Position numbers and translations under genes: made by a program. A stretch of DNA of 30,829 nt from a virus: positions 1 to 30,829 of IMG/VR virus record IMGVR_UViG_3300047548_000474; one strand, 5' to 3'. Of this stretch, positions 1-5,828 are shown in pieces; the stretch's first letter is position 1, and each line of letters opens with the position of its first letter. The notes beneath the pieces were generated by a model that saw only the letters and a list, made by a program, of their open reading frames with translations, searched no databases and was not told the DNA's origin.

Positions 1-1
1 C

Positions 2-91
2 GACCGGGCCACGCTGGGCTACCGGGCCACGCTGGGCAACGATGCCACGCTGGGCGACAGGGCCACGCTGGGCGACCGGGCAACGTTTGGA
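2..91 (+). repeat. Five tandem 18-bp units encoding the xxATLG hexapeptides
   Basis: Units start at 2, 20, 38, 56 and 74. The core GCCACGCTGGGC is identical in the first four units; the fifth is diverged. The period is exactly six codons, so copy number can change without loss of frame. The array may continue to the left of the window. Confidence 0.9.
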
Positions 92-385
92 TATCAGTTA
101 ACGTCCGAAGGCGTCAAAGTCCGAGCGCTAATGACGGTGGCAAACGTTGACGGTTCAGGGCGTCGTATCCACATCTACATCCACGCCGATGGCATCTTGA
201 TTCGCGCCGGGTGCTTTAAGGGTGATTTGGATGAGTTTTGCCAAAAAGCCACCAAAGAAGGCAAAACTAGATATGCCAGAGTTATCCGGGCAGCGGCGGA
301 AGCCCTGCGAGATGACGCCGACGAAAAAGGCGACATGGGCGGATGGGACGAAGAAATTCAATCAACGGAAGGGAAATCACCATGA
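2..385 (+). CDS. Hexapeptide-repeat (left-handed beta-helix-like) phage protein, 5' end outside the window
   Basis: The frame is already open at base 2 and joins the ATG at 131, so the gene enters from the left and that ATG is probably internal. The visible protein starts with five six-residue repeats of the form xxATLG (DRATLG, YRATLG, NDATLG, DRATLG, DRATFG), the pattern of left-handed beta-helix (LbH) proteins. A globular region of about 95 residues follows, including IHIYIHADGILIRAGCF and a charged helical end. Phage proteins combining ATLG repeats with a C-terminal domain containing an 'IRIGC'-like strand are known to me only as uncharacterised proteins. The stop overlaps the ssb start as ATGA, so the two are probably co-translated. 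Function is unknown; the repeats suggest a rigid, possibly trimeric rod. The coding call is solid, the fold call moderate. Confidence 0.75.
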   Translation, partial: DRATLGYRATLGNDATLGDRATLGDRATFGYQLTSEGVKVRALMTVANVDGSGRRIHIYIHADGILIRAGCFKGDLDEFCQKATKEGKTRYARVIRAAAEALRDDADEKGDMGGWDEEIQSTEGKSP

Positions 386-927
386 AAGCAATTGGATTAA
401 TGAGGCTCGGGCGCGACCCGGAAATGCGCCATTTGAACGACGGCACACCGGTCATGAACTTGGCGCTTGCCGTCAACTACGGTAAAAGGGGACAGGATGG
501 CAACCGGCCAACCCAGTGGATTGAAGCCGCGATGTTTGGTGACAGAGCCGAAAAATTGGCGCAGTACATGGTAAAGGGATCAGCACACTGTTTCACACTG
601 TCGGATGTACGCATCGATGTGTACGACAAACGCGACGGCAGCGGCCAGGGCTACAAGCTGGCCGCCCGGGTGGACGATGTGGAACTGGGCCCACGCAGTG
701 AAAGCGCAGCACCGGCGCGCCAGCAGCAACCCCAGGCCCAAAGCGGCAACCGCAGCAGCGCACCACGTCAGGCTCCACAGAACCCGGTGCCACGCACACC
801 AGCACCGGCCACTGGCGGTGGCAGTGGGTTTGACGACATGGACGACGACATACCTTTTGTCTCATGCGATTGGGCGTTGGAAATCGAAACCAGCAAGGCC
901 AAGCGAATGCGACGCTACGACTTCTGA
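382..927 (+). CDS. ssb: Single-stranded DNA-binding protein with a C-terminal extension
   Basis: A 181-residue SSB. The start is the ATG at 382, which overlaps the previous stop (ATGA) and has a GGAAGGG ribosome site a few bases upstream; the longer in-frame ORF from 343 adds nothing family-like. Residues 1 to about 105 form the OB fold (NDGTPVMNLALAVNYG, QWIEAAMFGDRAEKLAQY). A Gln/Ala/Pro/Arg-rich linker follows, then an acidic segment ending DDDIPF at 154-159. In cellular SSBs that motif is the extreme C-terminus and docks repair and replication proteins. Here 22 residues follow it (from VSCDWALEIE to RYDF), basic near the end. The protein should coat single-stranded DNA during phage replication and recombination; whether the buried motif still binds partners is open. 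Confidence 0.95.
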   Translation: MKAIGLMRLGRDPEMRHLNDGTPVMNLALAVNYGKRGQDGNRPTQWIEAAMFGDRAEKLAQYMVKGSAHCFTLSDVRIDVYDKRDGSGQGYKLAARVDDVELGPRSESAAPARQQQPQAQSGNRSSAPRQAPQNPVPRTPAPATGGGSGFDDMDDDIPFVSCDWALEIETSKAKRMRRYDF

Positions 928-938
928 CTTTGAATCAA

Positions 939-1814
939 ATGAGTGACCATCACAATCAAAGCAACCTTTCTATGCATGATCACTTCAAGATTGATTCGCC
1001 AACCTGCATCAGCTTTTCAGGTGGCCGCACATCTGGGTACATGCTTTGGCGCGTGCTTCAGGCAAACAACGGCCTGCCAAGCGATGCCATCATCTGCTTC
1101 GCCAACACCGGCAAAGAAGACGAGGCAACGCTGAAGTTTGTCCAGCGCTGCTCTGACGAGTGGAAGATTCCGATCCACTGGATTGAGTACCGGCAAGCCG
1201 AAGAGCCCAAGGGCCGTTCCACGTTGGTGAACTTCGACACAGCCAGCCGCGACGGCGAACCGTTTGAAGCGCTGATTCGATCACGGAATTACCTGCCCAA
1301 CCCGGTTGCACGCTTCTGCACCGTGGAAATGAAGGTGCGTGCCATCCACCGCTACCTATTCAGCAAGGGATGGACCGAGTGGGACTCGATGCTTGGGATA
1401 CGAGCCGACGAGCCCATCCGCCTCGCCAAGATCGCAAACAACGACTACGGAAAGCACGAAACAAAGTGCGCTCCACTTGGTCGAATTGGGGTCACAAAGG
1501 AGGACGTTGGCGCTTTCTGGCGCTCAATGCCGTTTGACCTTGGATTGCCCAACAACAACGGCGTGACGATGCATGGCAACTGCGATCTTTGTTACCTCAA
1601 GGGGCGGGCGCAGATTCTGAGCCTCATTCAAGAGAAGCCAGTGCGTGCAGTCTGGTGGGCAAAGATGGAGGACATGGCCCTGGCCAGCCAGCCCAGCGGC
1701 GCGCGCTTCAGGATTGATCGGCCCAGCTACGCAGAAATGCTGAAGTTCTCACAAGAGCAGCGGGACATGTTTCAACATGACACAGAGAGCATTGAGTGCT
1801 TCTGTGGCGACTGA
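939..1814 (+). CDS. PAPS-reductase-family (adenine nucleotide alpha hydrolase fold) protein
   Basis: About 291 residues from the ATG at 939, 11 bases after the ssb stop. No strong ribosome site is visible, and the in-frame ATG at 972 is an alternative. The PP-loop SGGRTSG lies at residues 27-33, the second nucleotide motif FANTGKE near 54-60, and the family signature RFCTVEMK near 125-132. Cysteines C127, C215/C218 (CDLC) and C287/C289 (CFC at the end) could bind an iron-sulfur cluster or metal. The family includes PAPS/APS reductases, ATP sulfurylase CysD and the phosphorothioation protein DndC. Phage members are usually annotated as PAPS reductase without assay. No partner genes for sulfate assimilation or DNA phosphorothioation are visible here. 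Likely role: adenylation- or sulfur-linked chemistry on an unknown substrate. The family call is confident, the reaction is not. Confidence 0.85.
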   Translation: MSDHHNQSNLSMHDHFKIDSPTCISFSGGRTSGYMLWRVLQANNGLPSDAIICFANTGKEDEATLKFVQRCSDEWKIPIHWIEYRQAEEPKGRSTLVNFDTASRDGEPFEALIRSRNYLPNPVARFCTVEMKVRAIHRYLFSKGWTEWDSMLGIRADEPIRLAKIANNDYGKHETKCAPLGRIGVTKEDVGAFWRSMPFDLGLPNNNGVTMHGNCDLCYLKGRAQILSLIQEKPVRAVWWAKMEDMALASQPSGARFRIDRPSYAEMLKFSQEQRDMFQHDTESIECFCGD

Positions 1815-1832
1815 CCCAGACTCACCCAACCC

Positions 1833-1857
1833 AAGCCCGCCTCGCGCGGGCTTTTTT
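1833..1857 (+). terminator. Rho-independent terminator after the PAPS-reductase-like gene
   Basis: A perfect 8-bp stem AAGCCCGC/GCGGGCTT with loop CTCGC, followed by a run of T to 1857. It begins 18 bases after the stop codon at 1814 and should end or reduce transcription of the ssb unit. Confidence 0.9.
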
Positions 1858-1874
1858 ACGACTGAAGCCCCACC

Positions 1875-2186
1875 ATGTTCACCAAACTCGCCCCCTACTA
1901 CATCACCAATCTACCTAAAACGGATGAATTAAACAGCCTGCTCAGCGCAGCTGAATTTGCCACCACCGAATTAACCCAACAAAAATCAATTGGATTCACC
2001 CCACCCCGGAGCACTCTCAGCATGGCCGGGTATGGCGCTGTCGCGGTGCAAACATCGCTCAGCTCACAGACGCTGGGACGTACGACGTTCTTGGCTGGGC
2101 GGACTTCCCCGGCGCGTGGCTGCAAAAGATCGACCCGATCAGCAGCGATATGTTTAAAATCGCAACTTTGGATCAAGATACAATGA
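1875..2186 (+). pseudogene. RdgC-like N-terminal fragment, probably broken
   Basis: The ORF of 103 codons starts MFTKLAPYYIT and continues through ELTQQKSIGFTPPR (residues about 32-45). This matches the start of RdgC recombination-associated proteins, which typically begin MFKNL...YR and carry a T-Q-x-K-S-x-G-W/F-x-x-P-R segment around residue 35-45. After PPR the likeness stops, and the remaining ~58 residues are Ser/Arg/Thr-rich and look like an out-of-frame reading. Full RdgC is about 300 residues, so at most the first sixth is present. From about 2010 the coding-looking frame is a different one, which runs to 2200. Interpretation: the 5' end of an rdgC-like gene joined out of frame to another gene, or a frameshift. 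RdgC binds double-stranded DNA and modulates RecA; this fragment should not do so. A genuine small protein cannot be excluded. Confidence 0.5.
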
Positions 2187-2200
2187 GGGATACAGCATGA
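1955..2200 (+). pseudogene. Open frame without a normal start, 3' part of a broken gene overlapping the rdgC-like fragment
   Basis: This frame has no stop from 1955 to 2200 and reads like real protein in its second half (AQLTDAGTYDVLGWADF, then WLQKIDPISSDMFKIATLD). It has no ATG before 2150 and no convincing alternative start. Its TGA at 2198-2200 overlaps the next ATG as ATGA, the arrangement seen between functional neighbouring genes here. That suggests this frame was, or still is, translated as the C-terminal part of a protein whose upstream part is now in the frame beginning at 1875. I do not recognise the family. Confidence 0.4.
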
Positions 2201-2811
2201 CCAACAAACTAAGCCAAGCGGCACAGGCCGCACTTGATGCACTTGTGCAAATAGACCGCGTGGCACCTGGCCCGATGGGGCGCAACGCAATGCGAGTGCT
2301 TCGTGAAGCTATTGAGCAGGCGCGGACGATGGAGCCGGTTGCATGCATGGTGCAAACCGATACAGGCCTGATGCTGTGGCCAATCGAAGATTACAAAGAG
2401 GCTGAGAATTACTGTGAAGAAGATGAATTTCCAGAATACCTATACACCCGCCCAACGCCAGCAAAGCCCGCACAACCACTCACAGCAGAGCAAGTGTTTA
2501 AAGCCATTGAGCACGGCGATACCGAGCATCGTGCATGGTTGCGGGCTGCGCTTTATGCGTTGTGGGATGGGTTGCCAGTGCCGGCACAGTACGACCAACA
2601 AGCACTTGAGCTTTGTACCAAGTGCGGCTGGAAAGCGCTTATCCCAGGTGATGGGTGTTTAAATTGTGAGCGCGTTGCACAGCCAGCGAAGCCGCTGACT
2701 GAGGAGCAGATCATGCAGATACCCGAGTATTGGACGGCAGATGGAATGGGTGGGTTGATTTTGTTCGCCCGCGCAGTCGAAGCCGCACACGGAATTAAGG
2801 GGCAAGCATGA
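2197..2811 (+). CDS. Phage protein with central zinc-ribbon motif
   Basis: A 204-residue protein starting at ATG 2197, with GAGGGA 6-11 bases upstream and a 4-base overlap with the preceding open frame. The N-terminal ~45 residues are helical (LSQAAQAALDALVQI), followed by a segment CMVQTDTGLMLWPIEDYKEA. Cysteines C140, C143, C154 and C157 form a CxxC-x10-CxxC pattern that probably binds zinc. The last ~38 residues (KPLTEEQIMQIPEYW ... ARAVEAAHGI) resemble the C-terminus of the next gene product. Phage early regions often carry such modular 'LTxEQI...AHGI' proteins, all uncharacterised. No function can be assigned. Confidence 0.75.
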   Translation: MTNKLSQAAQAALDALVQIDRVAPGPMGRNAMRVLREAIEQARTMEPVACMVQTDTGLMLWPIEDYKEAENYCEEDEFPEYLYTRPTPAKPAQPLTAEQVFKAIEHGDTEHRAWLRAALYALWDGLPVPAQYDQQALELCTKCGWKALIPGDGCLNCERVAQPAKPLTEEQIMQIPEYWTADGMGGLILFARAVEAAHGIKGQA

Positions 2812-3086
2812 GCACAACAAATAGCGAACCAATCGGGTATCTCGCGCACCGCGATGGAAAACCATCATGGGATGATGATTGCGTCTGCAAAGACCCTGTT
2901 TATCCGGTTGACGGTGATGATGATCGTGTATCGGTTGCAATTTACACCAAACCGCAAATGACACCATTGACCGATGATCAAATCAAATCAATTTGGAGCG
3001 AGTCGCACAACGACAAAACCAATCGTTTTGGGTATCTCGTATTGGCCAGGATGATTGAATCAGCTCACGGAATAGGCCATGCTTAG
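2808..3086 (+). CDS. Small phage protein sharing its C-terminal domain with the preceding protein
   Basis: A 92-residue acidic protein whose ATG overlaps the previous stop (ATGA). The first half (EPIGYLAHRDGKPSWDDD) is a short beta-rich, Asp-rich segment. The second half, from about residue 51 (MTPLTDDQIKSIW to LARMIESAHGIGHA), parallels the end of its upstream neighbour, which has PLTEEQI and FARAVEAAHGIKG at the same spacing. The pair therefore looks like local duplication and shuffling of a C-terminal helical module. It overlaps ninB by 8 bases. Function is unknown. Confidence 0.7.
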   Translation: MSTTNSEPIGYLAHRDGKPSWDDDCVCKDPVYPVDGDDDRVSVAIYTKPQMTPLTDDQIKSIWSESHNDKTNRFGYLVLARMIESAHGIGHA

Positions 3087-3468
3087 GGTTTTTGTCCTTC
3101 GCGGAGAGCCGCAGGCACAAAGCCTGTGGGCTTTCCTGAAACAAAACTGGAAGGAATTGGCCGATCAGGGCAAGCCGTTATCCGTGACGGTGACGGAGCA
3201 CAAAAGCAAGCGCAGCGGTGAGCAAAATCGCCGGTATTGGTCAATGATGAATGAGATTGCAGACCAAGCCTATATTGGCGGCCAAAAATTCAGCTCAGAC
3301 GCATGGCACGAGTATGCGAAGCGCAAATTTATCGGCTGCGAAGATCTGCCAGGCGGCGGGCAAATTGGCATCAGCACCACAGCTCTATCGGTGGCTGAGT
3401 TCGCCGATTACATGACAAAGGTTGAGGCCTATGCAGCCACTGAACTTGGCGTGGAGATCGGGTTTTGA
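3079..3468 (+). CDS. ninB: NinB-family recombination protein
   Basis: A 129-residue protein; lambda NinB (Orf) is about 146 residues. The family hallmark is clear at residues 39-54 (TEHKSKRSGEQNRRYW), followed by EIADQAYIGGQKFSSDAWHEYAKRKFIG and a C-terminal amphipathic helix (AEFADYMTKVEAYAATELGV). NinB/Orf proteins bind single-stranded DNA and act as recombination mediators that can replace RecFOR, which fits a role with the SSB encoded upstream. Its stop at 3466-3468 lies only seven bases before the structured RNA at 3475, so a terminating ribosome could touch that fold. Confidence 0.9.
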   Translation: MLRVFVLRGEPQAQSLWAFLKQNWKELADQGKPLSVTVTEHKSKRSGEQNRRYWSMMNEIADQAYIGGQKFSSDAWHEYAKRKFIGCEDLPGGGQIGISTTALSVAEFADYMTKVEAYAATELGVEIGF

Positions 3469-3474
3469 TATAGA

Positions 3475-3585
3475 ATAGCGGCAGGTTTTGGAATGGCCTG
3501 TACGAAAGGCACTGATTCCAAAGCCGAAAGGCCCGCCGCCTATGTTGTCGTGTTCGTACCACGGCTTCATAGGCGGCTTCTTTTT
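3475..3585 (+). ncRNA. Structured intergenic RNA with alternative (attenuator-like) folds
   Basis: The 129-base gap between ninB and the next gene is densely self-complementary. (1) TTTTGGAAT (3486-3494) pairs with ATTCCAAAG (3515-3523); inside it GCCT (3496-3499) pairs with AGGC (3507-3510). (2) GCC-GAAA-GGC (3523-3532) is a GNRA-capped hairpin. (3) GCCGCCTATG (3535-3544) pairs perfectly with CATAGGCGGC (3568-3577), with a smaller CGTG/CACG helix in the loop, then TTCTTTTT. (4) ATAGCGGC (3475-3482) can instead pair with GCCGCCTAT (3535-3543, one bulged C), closing a three-way junction and excluding helix 3. Two mutually exclusive partners for one segment is typical of riboswitches and attenuators. 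I recognise no known class. All pairing was done by eye. Confidence 0.55.
3535..3585 (+). terminator. Terminator-like hairpin at the end of the structured RNA
   Basis: A perfect 10-bp inverted repeat GCCGCCTATG/CATAGGCGGC with a 23-base loop that contains a CGTG/CACG helix, followed by TTCTTTTT. The loop is longer than in a standard terminator, so its strength is uncertain. The T tract runs straight into the ribosome site (GGAG, 3586-3589) of the next gene, so termination or hairpin formation would also affect that gene's translation. Confidence 0.5.
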
Positions 3586-3597
3586 GGAGTATGAAAA

Positions 3598-3852
3598 ATG
3601 CAAGTTGTACCTTTTAAAAAAATCAAACAAACACCAGAAAAAGAACTGCCATACAGAAACGGCACGGTGTACGAAAAATACAACCCCGTCGAATTGAAGC
3701 CATATGAAGGCAGGCCAGGTGCAAATGACCACCTGAAGTACGGGTCCTTGGTCAACGGAGTAAAGATCCCATACAGGCGGCCTGGATTGTTTTGTGTTGG
3801 CGTTGCGCCCACTGCATCTCTTGCCGGTTCGGCCAGACGCTTCCCAATTTGA
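3598..3852 (+). CDS. Small basic phage protein downstream of the structured RNA
   Basis: An 84-residue protein. Of two nearby ATGs, 3598 is preferred: GGAG at 3586-3589 gives normal spacing and the frame is long, whereas the ATG at 3591 opens only an eight-codon peptide (MKNASCTF). The N-terminus is Lys-rich (PFKKIKQTPEKELPYRNG). The centre, ELKPYEGRPGANDHLKYGSL followed by GVKIPYR, resembles a short motif of uncharacterised Burkholderiales phage proteins (PY.GRPGAxD...PS...PYR). The Ala/Gly-rich end may be unstructured. As the first gene after the RNA element it is the most direct candidate for control by it. Function is unknown. Confidence 0.65.
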   Translation: MQVVPFKKIKQTPEKELPYRNGTVYEKYNPVELKPYEGRPGANDHLKYGSLVNGVKIPYRRPGLFCVGVAPTASLAGSARRFPI

Positions 3853-3859
3853 GTACAAA

Positions 3860-4330
3860 ATGCGCAAGCAAAGCAAATACAAACCCAAAAACGTAGTTCT
3901 TGACACCATGGGGCATGTCAAATCAGGCTTCCGCCAGGTGAGTGGCACTGGTGATGCAGTCATGATCTTGCGCATCAAAAATCATGGCGCATTGACCGCG
4001 ATCGCAAAAGGCGAAGGGACTCGCCAAGATGTTGACATCATCATTTCATCCATGAATATCGCAGAAGCTCTGGTAAGGATGGGGATTGGCAATCCGCATA
4101 AAGCAGACATGCGAGAGGCTCAGGACGCCATATTGGCCATGGCCAGGCGTGGAATTGAAAAAGATGACCGGTTTGTGTTTACCGGGCCGGAGCTGAAAGC
4201 CGTGAACTATGCCATGGAAATACACGAGGCCCAGCTAGATGCAATCAATGTCGCGCAACTTGAAAAAGCCGTCGACATGGTGAAAAAAATCATCATGGGC
4301 GGTGGAACGAGAAAGATCAACTCGAACTAA
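3860..4330 (+). CDS. Conserved phage protein of unknown function
   Basis: A 156-residue protein from the ATG at 3860, giving MRKQSKYKPKNVVLDTMG. The in-frame ORF from 3794 overlaps the preceding gene and adds non-family residues, so the shorter start is preferred. The body is mostly helical (KNHGALTAIAKGEGTRQDVDII, MNIAEALVRMGIG, REAQDAILAMARRGIEKDDRFVFTG split over helices) and ends with a basic tail. I know this layout (basic start, 'IKNHxA', 'ExxxAQDAI', 'FxxTGxE') from uncharacterised early-region proteins of beta-proteobacterial phages, where it usually closes the early operon. Its last 14 bases overlap the end of the endolysin gene on the other strand. Confidence 0.75.
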   Translation: MRKQSKYKPKNVVLDTMGHVKSGFRQVSGTGDAVMILRIKNHGALTAIAKGEGTRQDVDIIISSMNIAEALVRMGIGNPHKADMREAQDAILAMARRGIEKDDRFVFTGPELKAVNYAMEIHEAQLDAINVAQLEKAVDMVKKIIMGGGTRKINSN

Positions 4331-4784
4331 ACAAAGCCGCCTCAGCAGCGCGGCGACGTTGCAGGCCTCTATAGACGACTCCACCGGCTGTGTCTGGCTT
4401 GAGTATCAACGAGGCTGCATCATCCCACCTTTGCTCGTTGATCGCCCTGCGCAGTCGAGACACCTTGAAGGCACCTATTCCACAATTCCAGGCCCAGGAT
4501 GTGACAGCTGCAAGCTTGTTGGGATGCTGTAGCAATATTGGTGCAAGAGATGCGCACCGTAGCCCGTATTGCTTGATGCCTTGCTCAAAATCGCGCATGG
4601 CTTGGTCTTTGGTTATTGGTGGGGTTGTCCCGCATATCCCGCCGTAAGTGATGCCATACCCAATCGTCCACACCGGAGGCTTTGCTAGCTTGTCCAGGTA
4701 CGGATAAACCAACCCACCTCGCAGATCGTGACAGCCCTCATATGGGGCTATCAGCTTTGCGGCTATCTGCGGCCAGTCCATCAT
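4317..4784 (-). CDS. Endolysin, GH24 lysozyme-like
   Basis: A 155-residue muramidase if started at the ATG at 4784-4782, which overlaps the holin stop as ATGA; a longer frame from 4814 exists. Catalytic-type residues are E16 in APYEG, D31 in YPYLD and T40 in WTIGYG, the E...D...T order of T4-like lysozymes, with wider spacing than T4. AVTSWAWNCGIGAF and GLQRRRAAEAAL are typical later motifs. There is no signal peptide or N-terminal hydrophobic segment, so release should depend on the holin encoded just upstream. It cleaves peptidoglycan glycan strands at host lysis and is the last gene of the leftward unit. Confidence 0.93.
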   Translation of the reverse strand: MMDWPQIAAKLIAPYEGCHDLRGGLVYPYLDKLAKPPVWTIGYGITYGGICGTTPPITKDQAMRDFEQGIKQYGLRCASLAPILLQHPNKLAAVTSWAWNCGIGAFKVSRLRRAINEQRWDDAASLILKPDTAGGVVYRGLQRRRAAEAALFSSS

Positions 4785-5266
4785 TTTTTGCGCAACGATC
4801 GGTCGCTGAACCAAAAGCCAACGATTGACCCAACCAAGGCACGGTCAAACTCGCCATAGATCGAGATCATCGCACCAGGCCATGCCAATCCGTTTTGTGT
4901 GGCGACGTAAAAGGTAGCCACCTTGACGGCCGTATAAACCAAGATGGCATGATAGATCGTGAGCAGCGGGCGGATGCTTGCGCTCAACTTTGACACCCAT
5001 CCACCGGCCGATACGGCTTCGCGGCTTTGAGCCTCAATCGATGCACTCAGTGCAGCCAGGTCAGCCAAGTCAGCTGCTGCGGTATTGTCGATCCGCCGCA
5101 TGTCGGCATCGTGCAATAGCCGCTTATCTTGCAACTCCGATTGCTTCTCAAGCATTCGATGCTCATGGTCGCGCTCTTTTTGCTTGTCCTTTAAGTCCAT
5201 GTGATGCTGGAAAAGACGGGAGACGCCGCCAAAAACAATCCCAAGCGCTTCAATCATCTTTGTCAC
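4781..5266 (-). CDS. Holin, three-TM gene-transfer-agent type
   Basis: A 161-residue protein. Residues 20-75 are charged and probably coiled coil (LKDKQKERDHEHRMLEKQSE, then ADMRRIDN). The C-terminal third is membrane-like: PLLTIYHAILVYTAVKVATF, then ALVGSIVGFWFSDRSLRKK at the end. The 'S..RP.LT ... FWF.DR..R' pattern is that of the 'holin of 3TMs' family found in gene-transfer agents and many prophages. Its position directly before the endolysin, with an ATGA overlap, supports a lysis role: timed inner-membrane holes that release endolysin. A separate spanin pair was not recognised. Confidence 0.8.
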   Translation of the reverse strand: MTKMIEALGIVFGGVSRLFQHHMDLKDKQKERDHEHRMLEKQSELQDKRLLHDADMRRIDNTAAADLADLAALSASIEAQSREAVSAGGWVSKLSASIRPLLTIYHAILVYTAVKVATFYVATQNGLAWPGAMISIYGEFDRALVGSIVGFWFSDRSLRKK

Positions 5267-5660
5267 CCAATGTGTTCAATTTTTCAATCTGGAAATAGTG
5301 GGTGATGCGCTCGACAGCATCATCAACTGACGGTTTCCAGAAAAACCACCAGTTGTAATAGCGCAGGTTGTCGGCCTCGTTGCGGATCATCAGCCGCACA
5401 TCACACCGCCAGTCGGCGGCCTGGCATTTGTGCAGCGCCGATACAGCATAGGCCTCGGCCTCATAAGTAAGCCGCCAGGCGGGGAACAGCGCGTAGAGCA
5501 GCGTCCACAGCAACCAGCCATCGCGGGCCTGCTGGGCTTTGTGGCGCAGCTCGTGGGCCTCGAGTGAGGGGCTGGCGTTTTGAGCCAGCAGCACGACACC
5601 AGGGAAGAATGCCAATCCGGTGTTGGACGGCATGAGTTGGGTGCGGATTATTTTGGTCAT
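5250..5660 (-). CDS. Minimal HExxH zinc-peptidase-like protein in the lysis cassette
   Basis: A 136-residue protein overlapping the holin start by 17 bases. HELRH at residues 36-40 is a perfect HExxH zincin motif. About 27 residues later, after a hydrophobic aromatic stretch (GWLLWTLLYALFPAWRL), comes YEAEAYAVS, where E67 or E69 could be the third metal ligand, as in small gluzincins with an ExEAY-like motif. No signal peptide is evident; the aromatic stretch could be buried or membrane-associated. The remainder is Trp/Arg-rich (NLRYYNWWFFWKPSVDDA). A 168-base non-coding gap separates it from the tailspike gene; I see no clear terminator or promoter there. Role unknown: lysis accessory, or processing or assembly of a virion protein. 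Confidence 0.7.
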   Translation of the reverse strand: MTKIIRTQLMPSNTGLAFFPGVVLLAQNASPSLEAHELRHKAQQARDGWLLWTLLYALFPAWRLTYEAEAYAVSALHKCQAADWRCDVRLMIRNEADNLRYYNWWFFWKPSVDDAVERITHYFQIEKLNTLGDKDD

Positions 5661-5828
5661 TGGATGTGGAGCATTTAAGCGGATAGTGTGTCTTGAATGG
5701 CAGCCGGAAGCGCCAACATGGATTAGGTACTACGGTGGTCATCAATCAACGCATGCGCGCCTCACTGGAAGAGTTGTGGGTGGTTAAGGCTATTGGGCTT
5801 GTGGCGGTGTGGGGGGCGAGGGTGGAGG

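Noticed and set aside
1-91. CRISPR array
   Set aside because: The 18-bp units are contiguous without spacers and encode hexapeptides in frame.
3545-3570. tRNA T-arm-like stem-loop (CGTG TTCGTAC CACG)
   Set aside because: The conserved A of the T loop is a T, and no matching acceptor or anticodon stems are present.
3475-3585. Hammerhead or other self-cleaving ribozyme in the structured RNA
   Set aside because: The three-way junction invites the idea, but the CUGANGA core is absent and the GAAA is a tetraloop, not a junction strand. No twister- or pistol-like core was recognised either.
5461-5745. 94-codon minus-strand frame overlapping the HExxH gene
   Set aside because: Another frame of the same DNA; Pro/Arg-rich translation and no conserved pattern, whereas the HExxH frame is protein-like and coupled to the holin gene.
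5661-5828. Promoter for the lysis genes (TTGATT, 16 bases, CCTAAT on the minus strand)
   Set aside because: Both boxes are weak matches and no supporting features were found.
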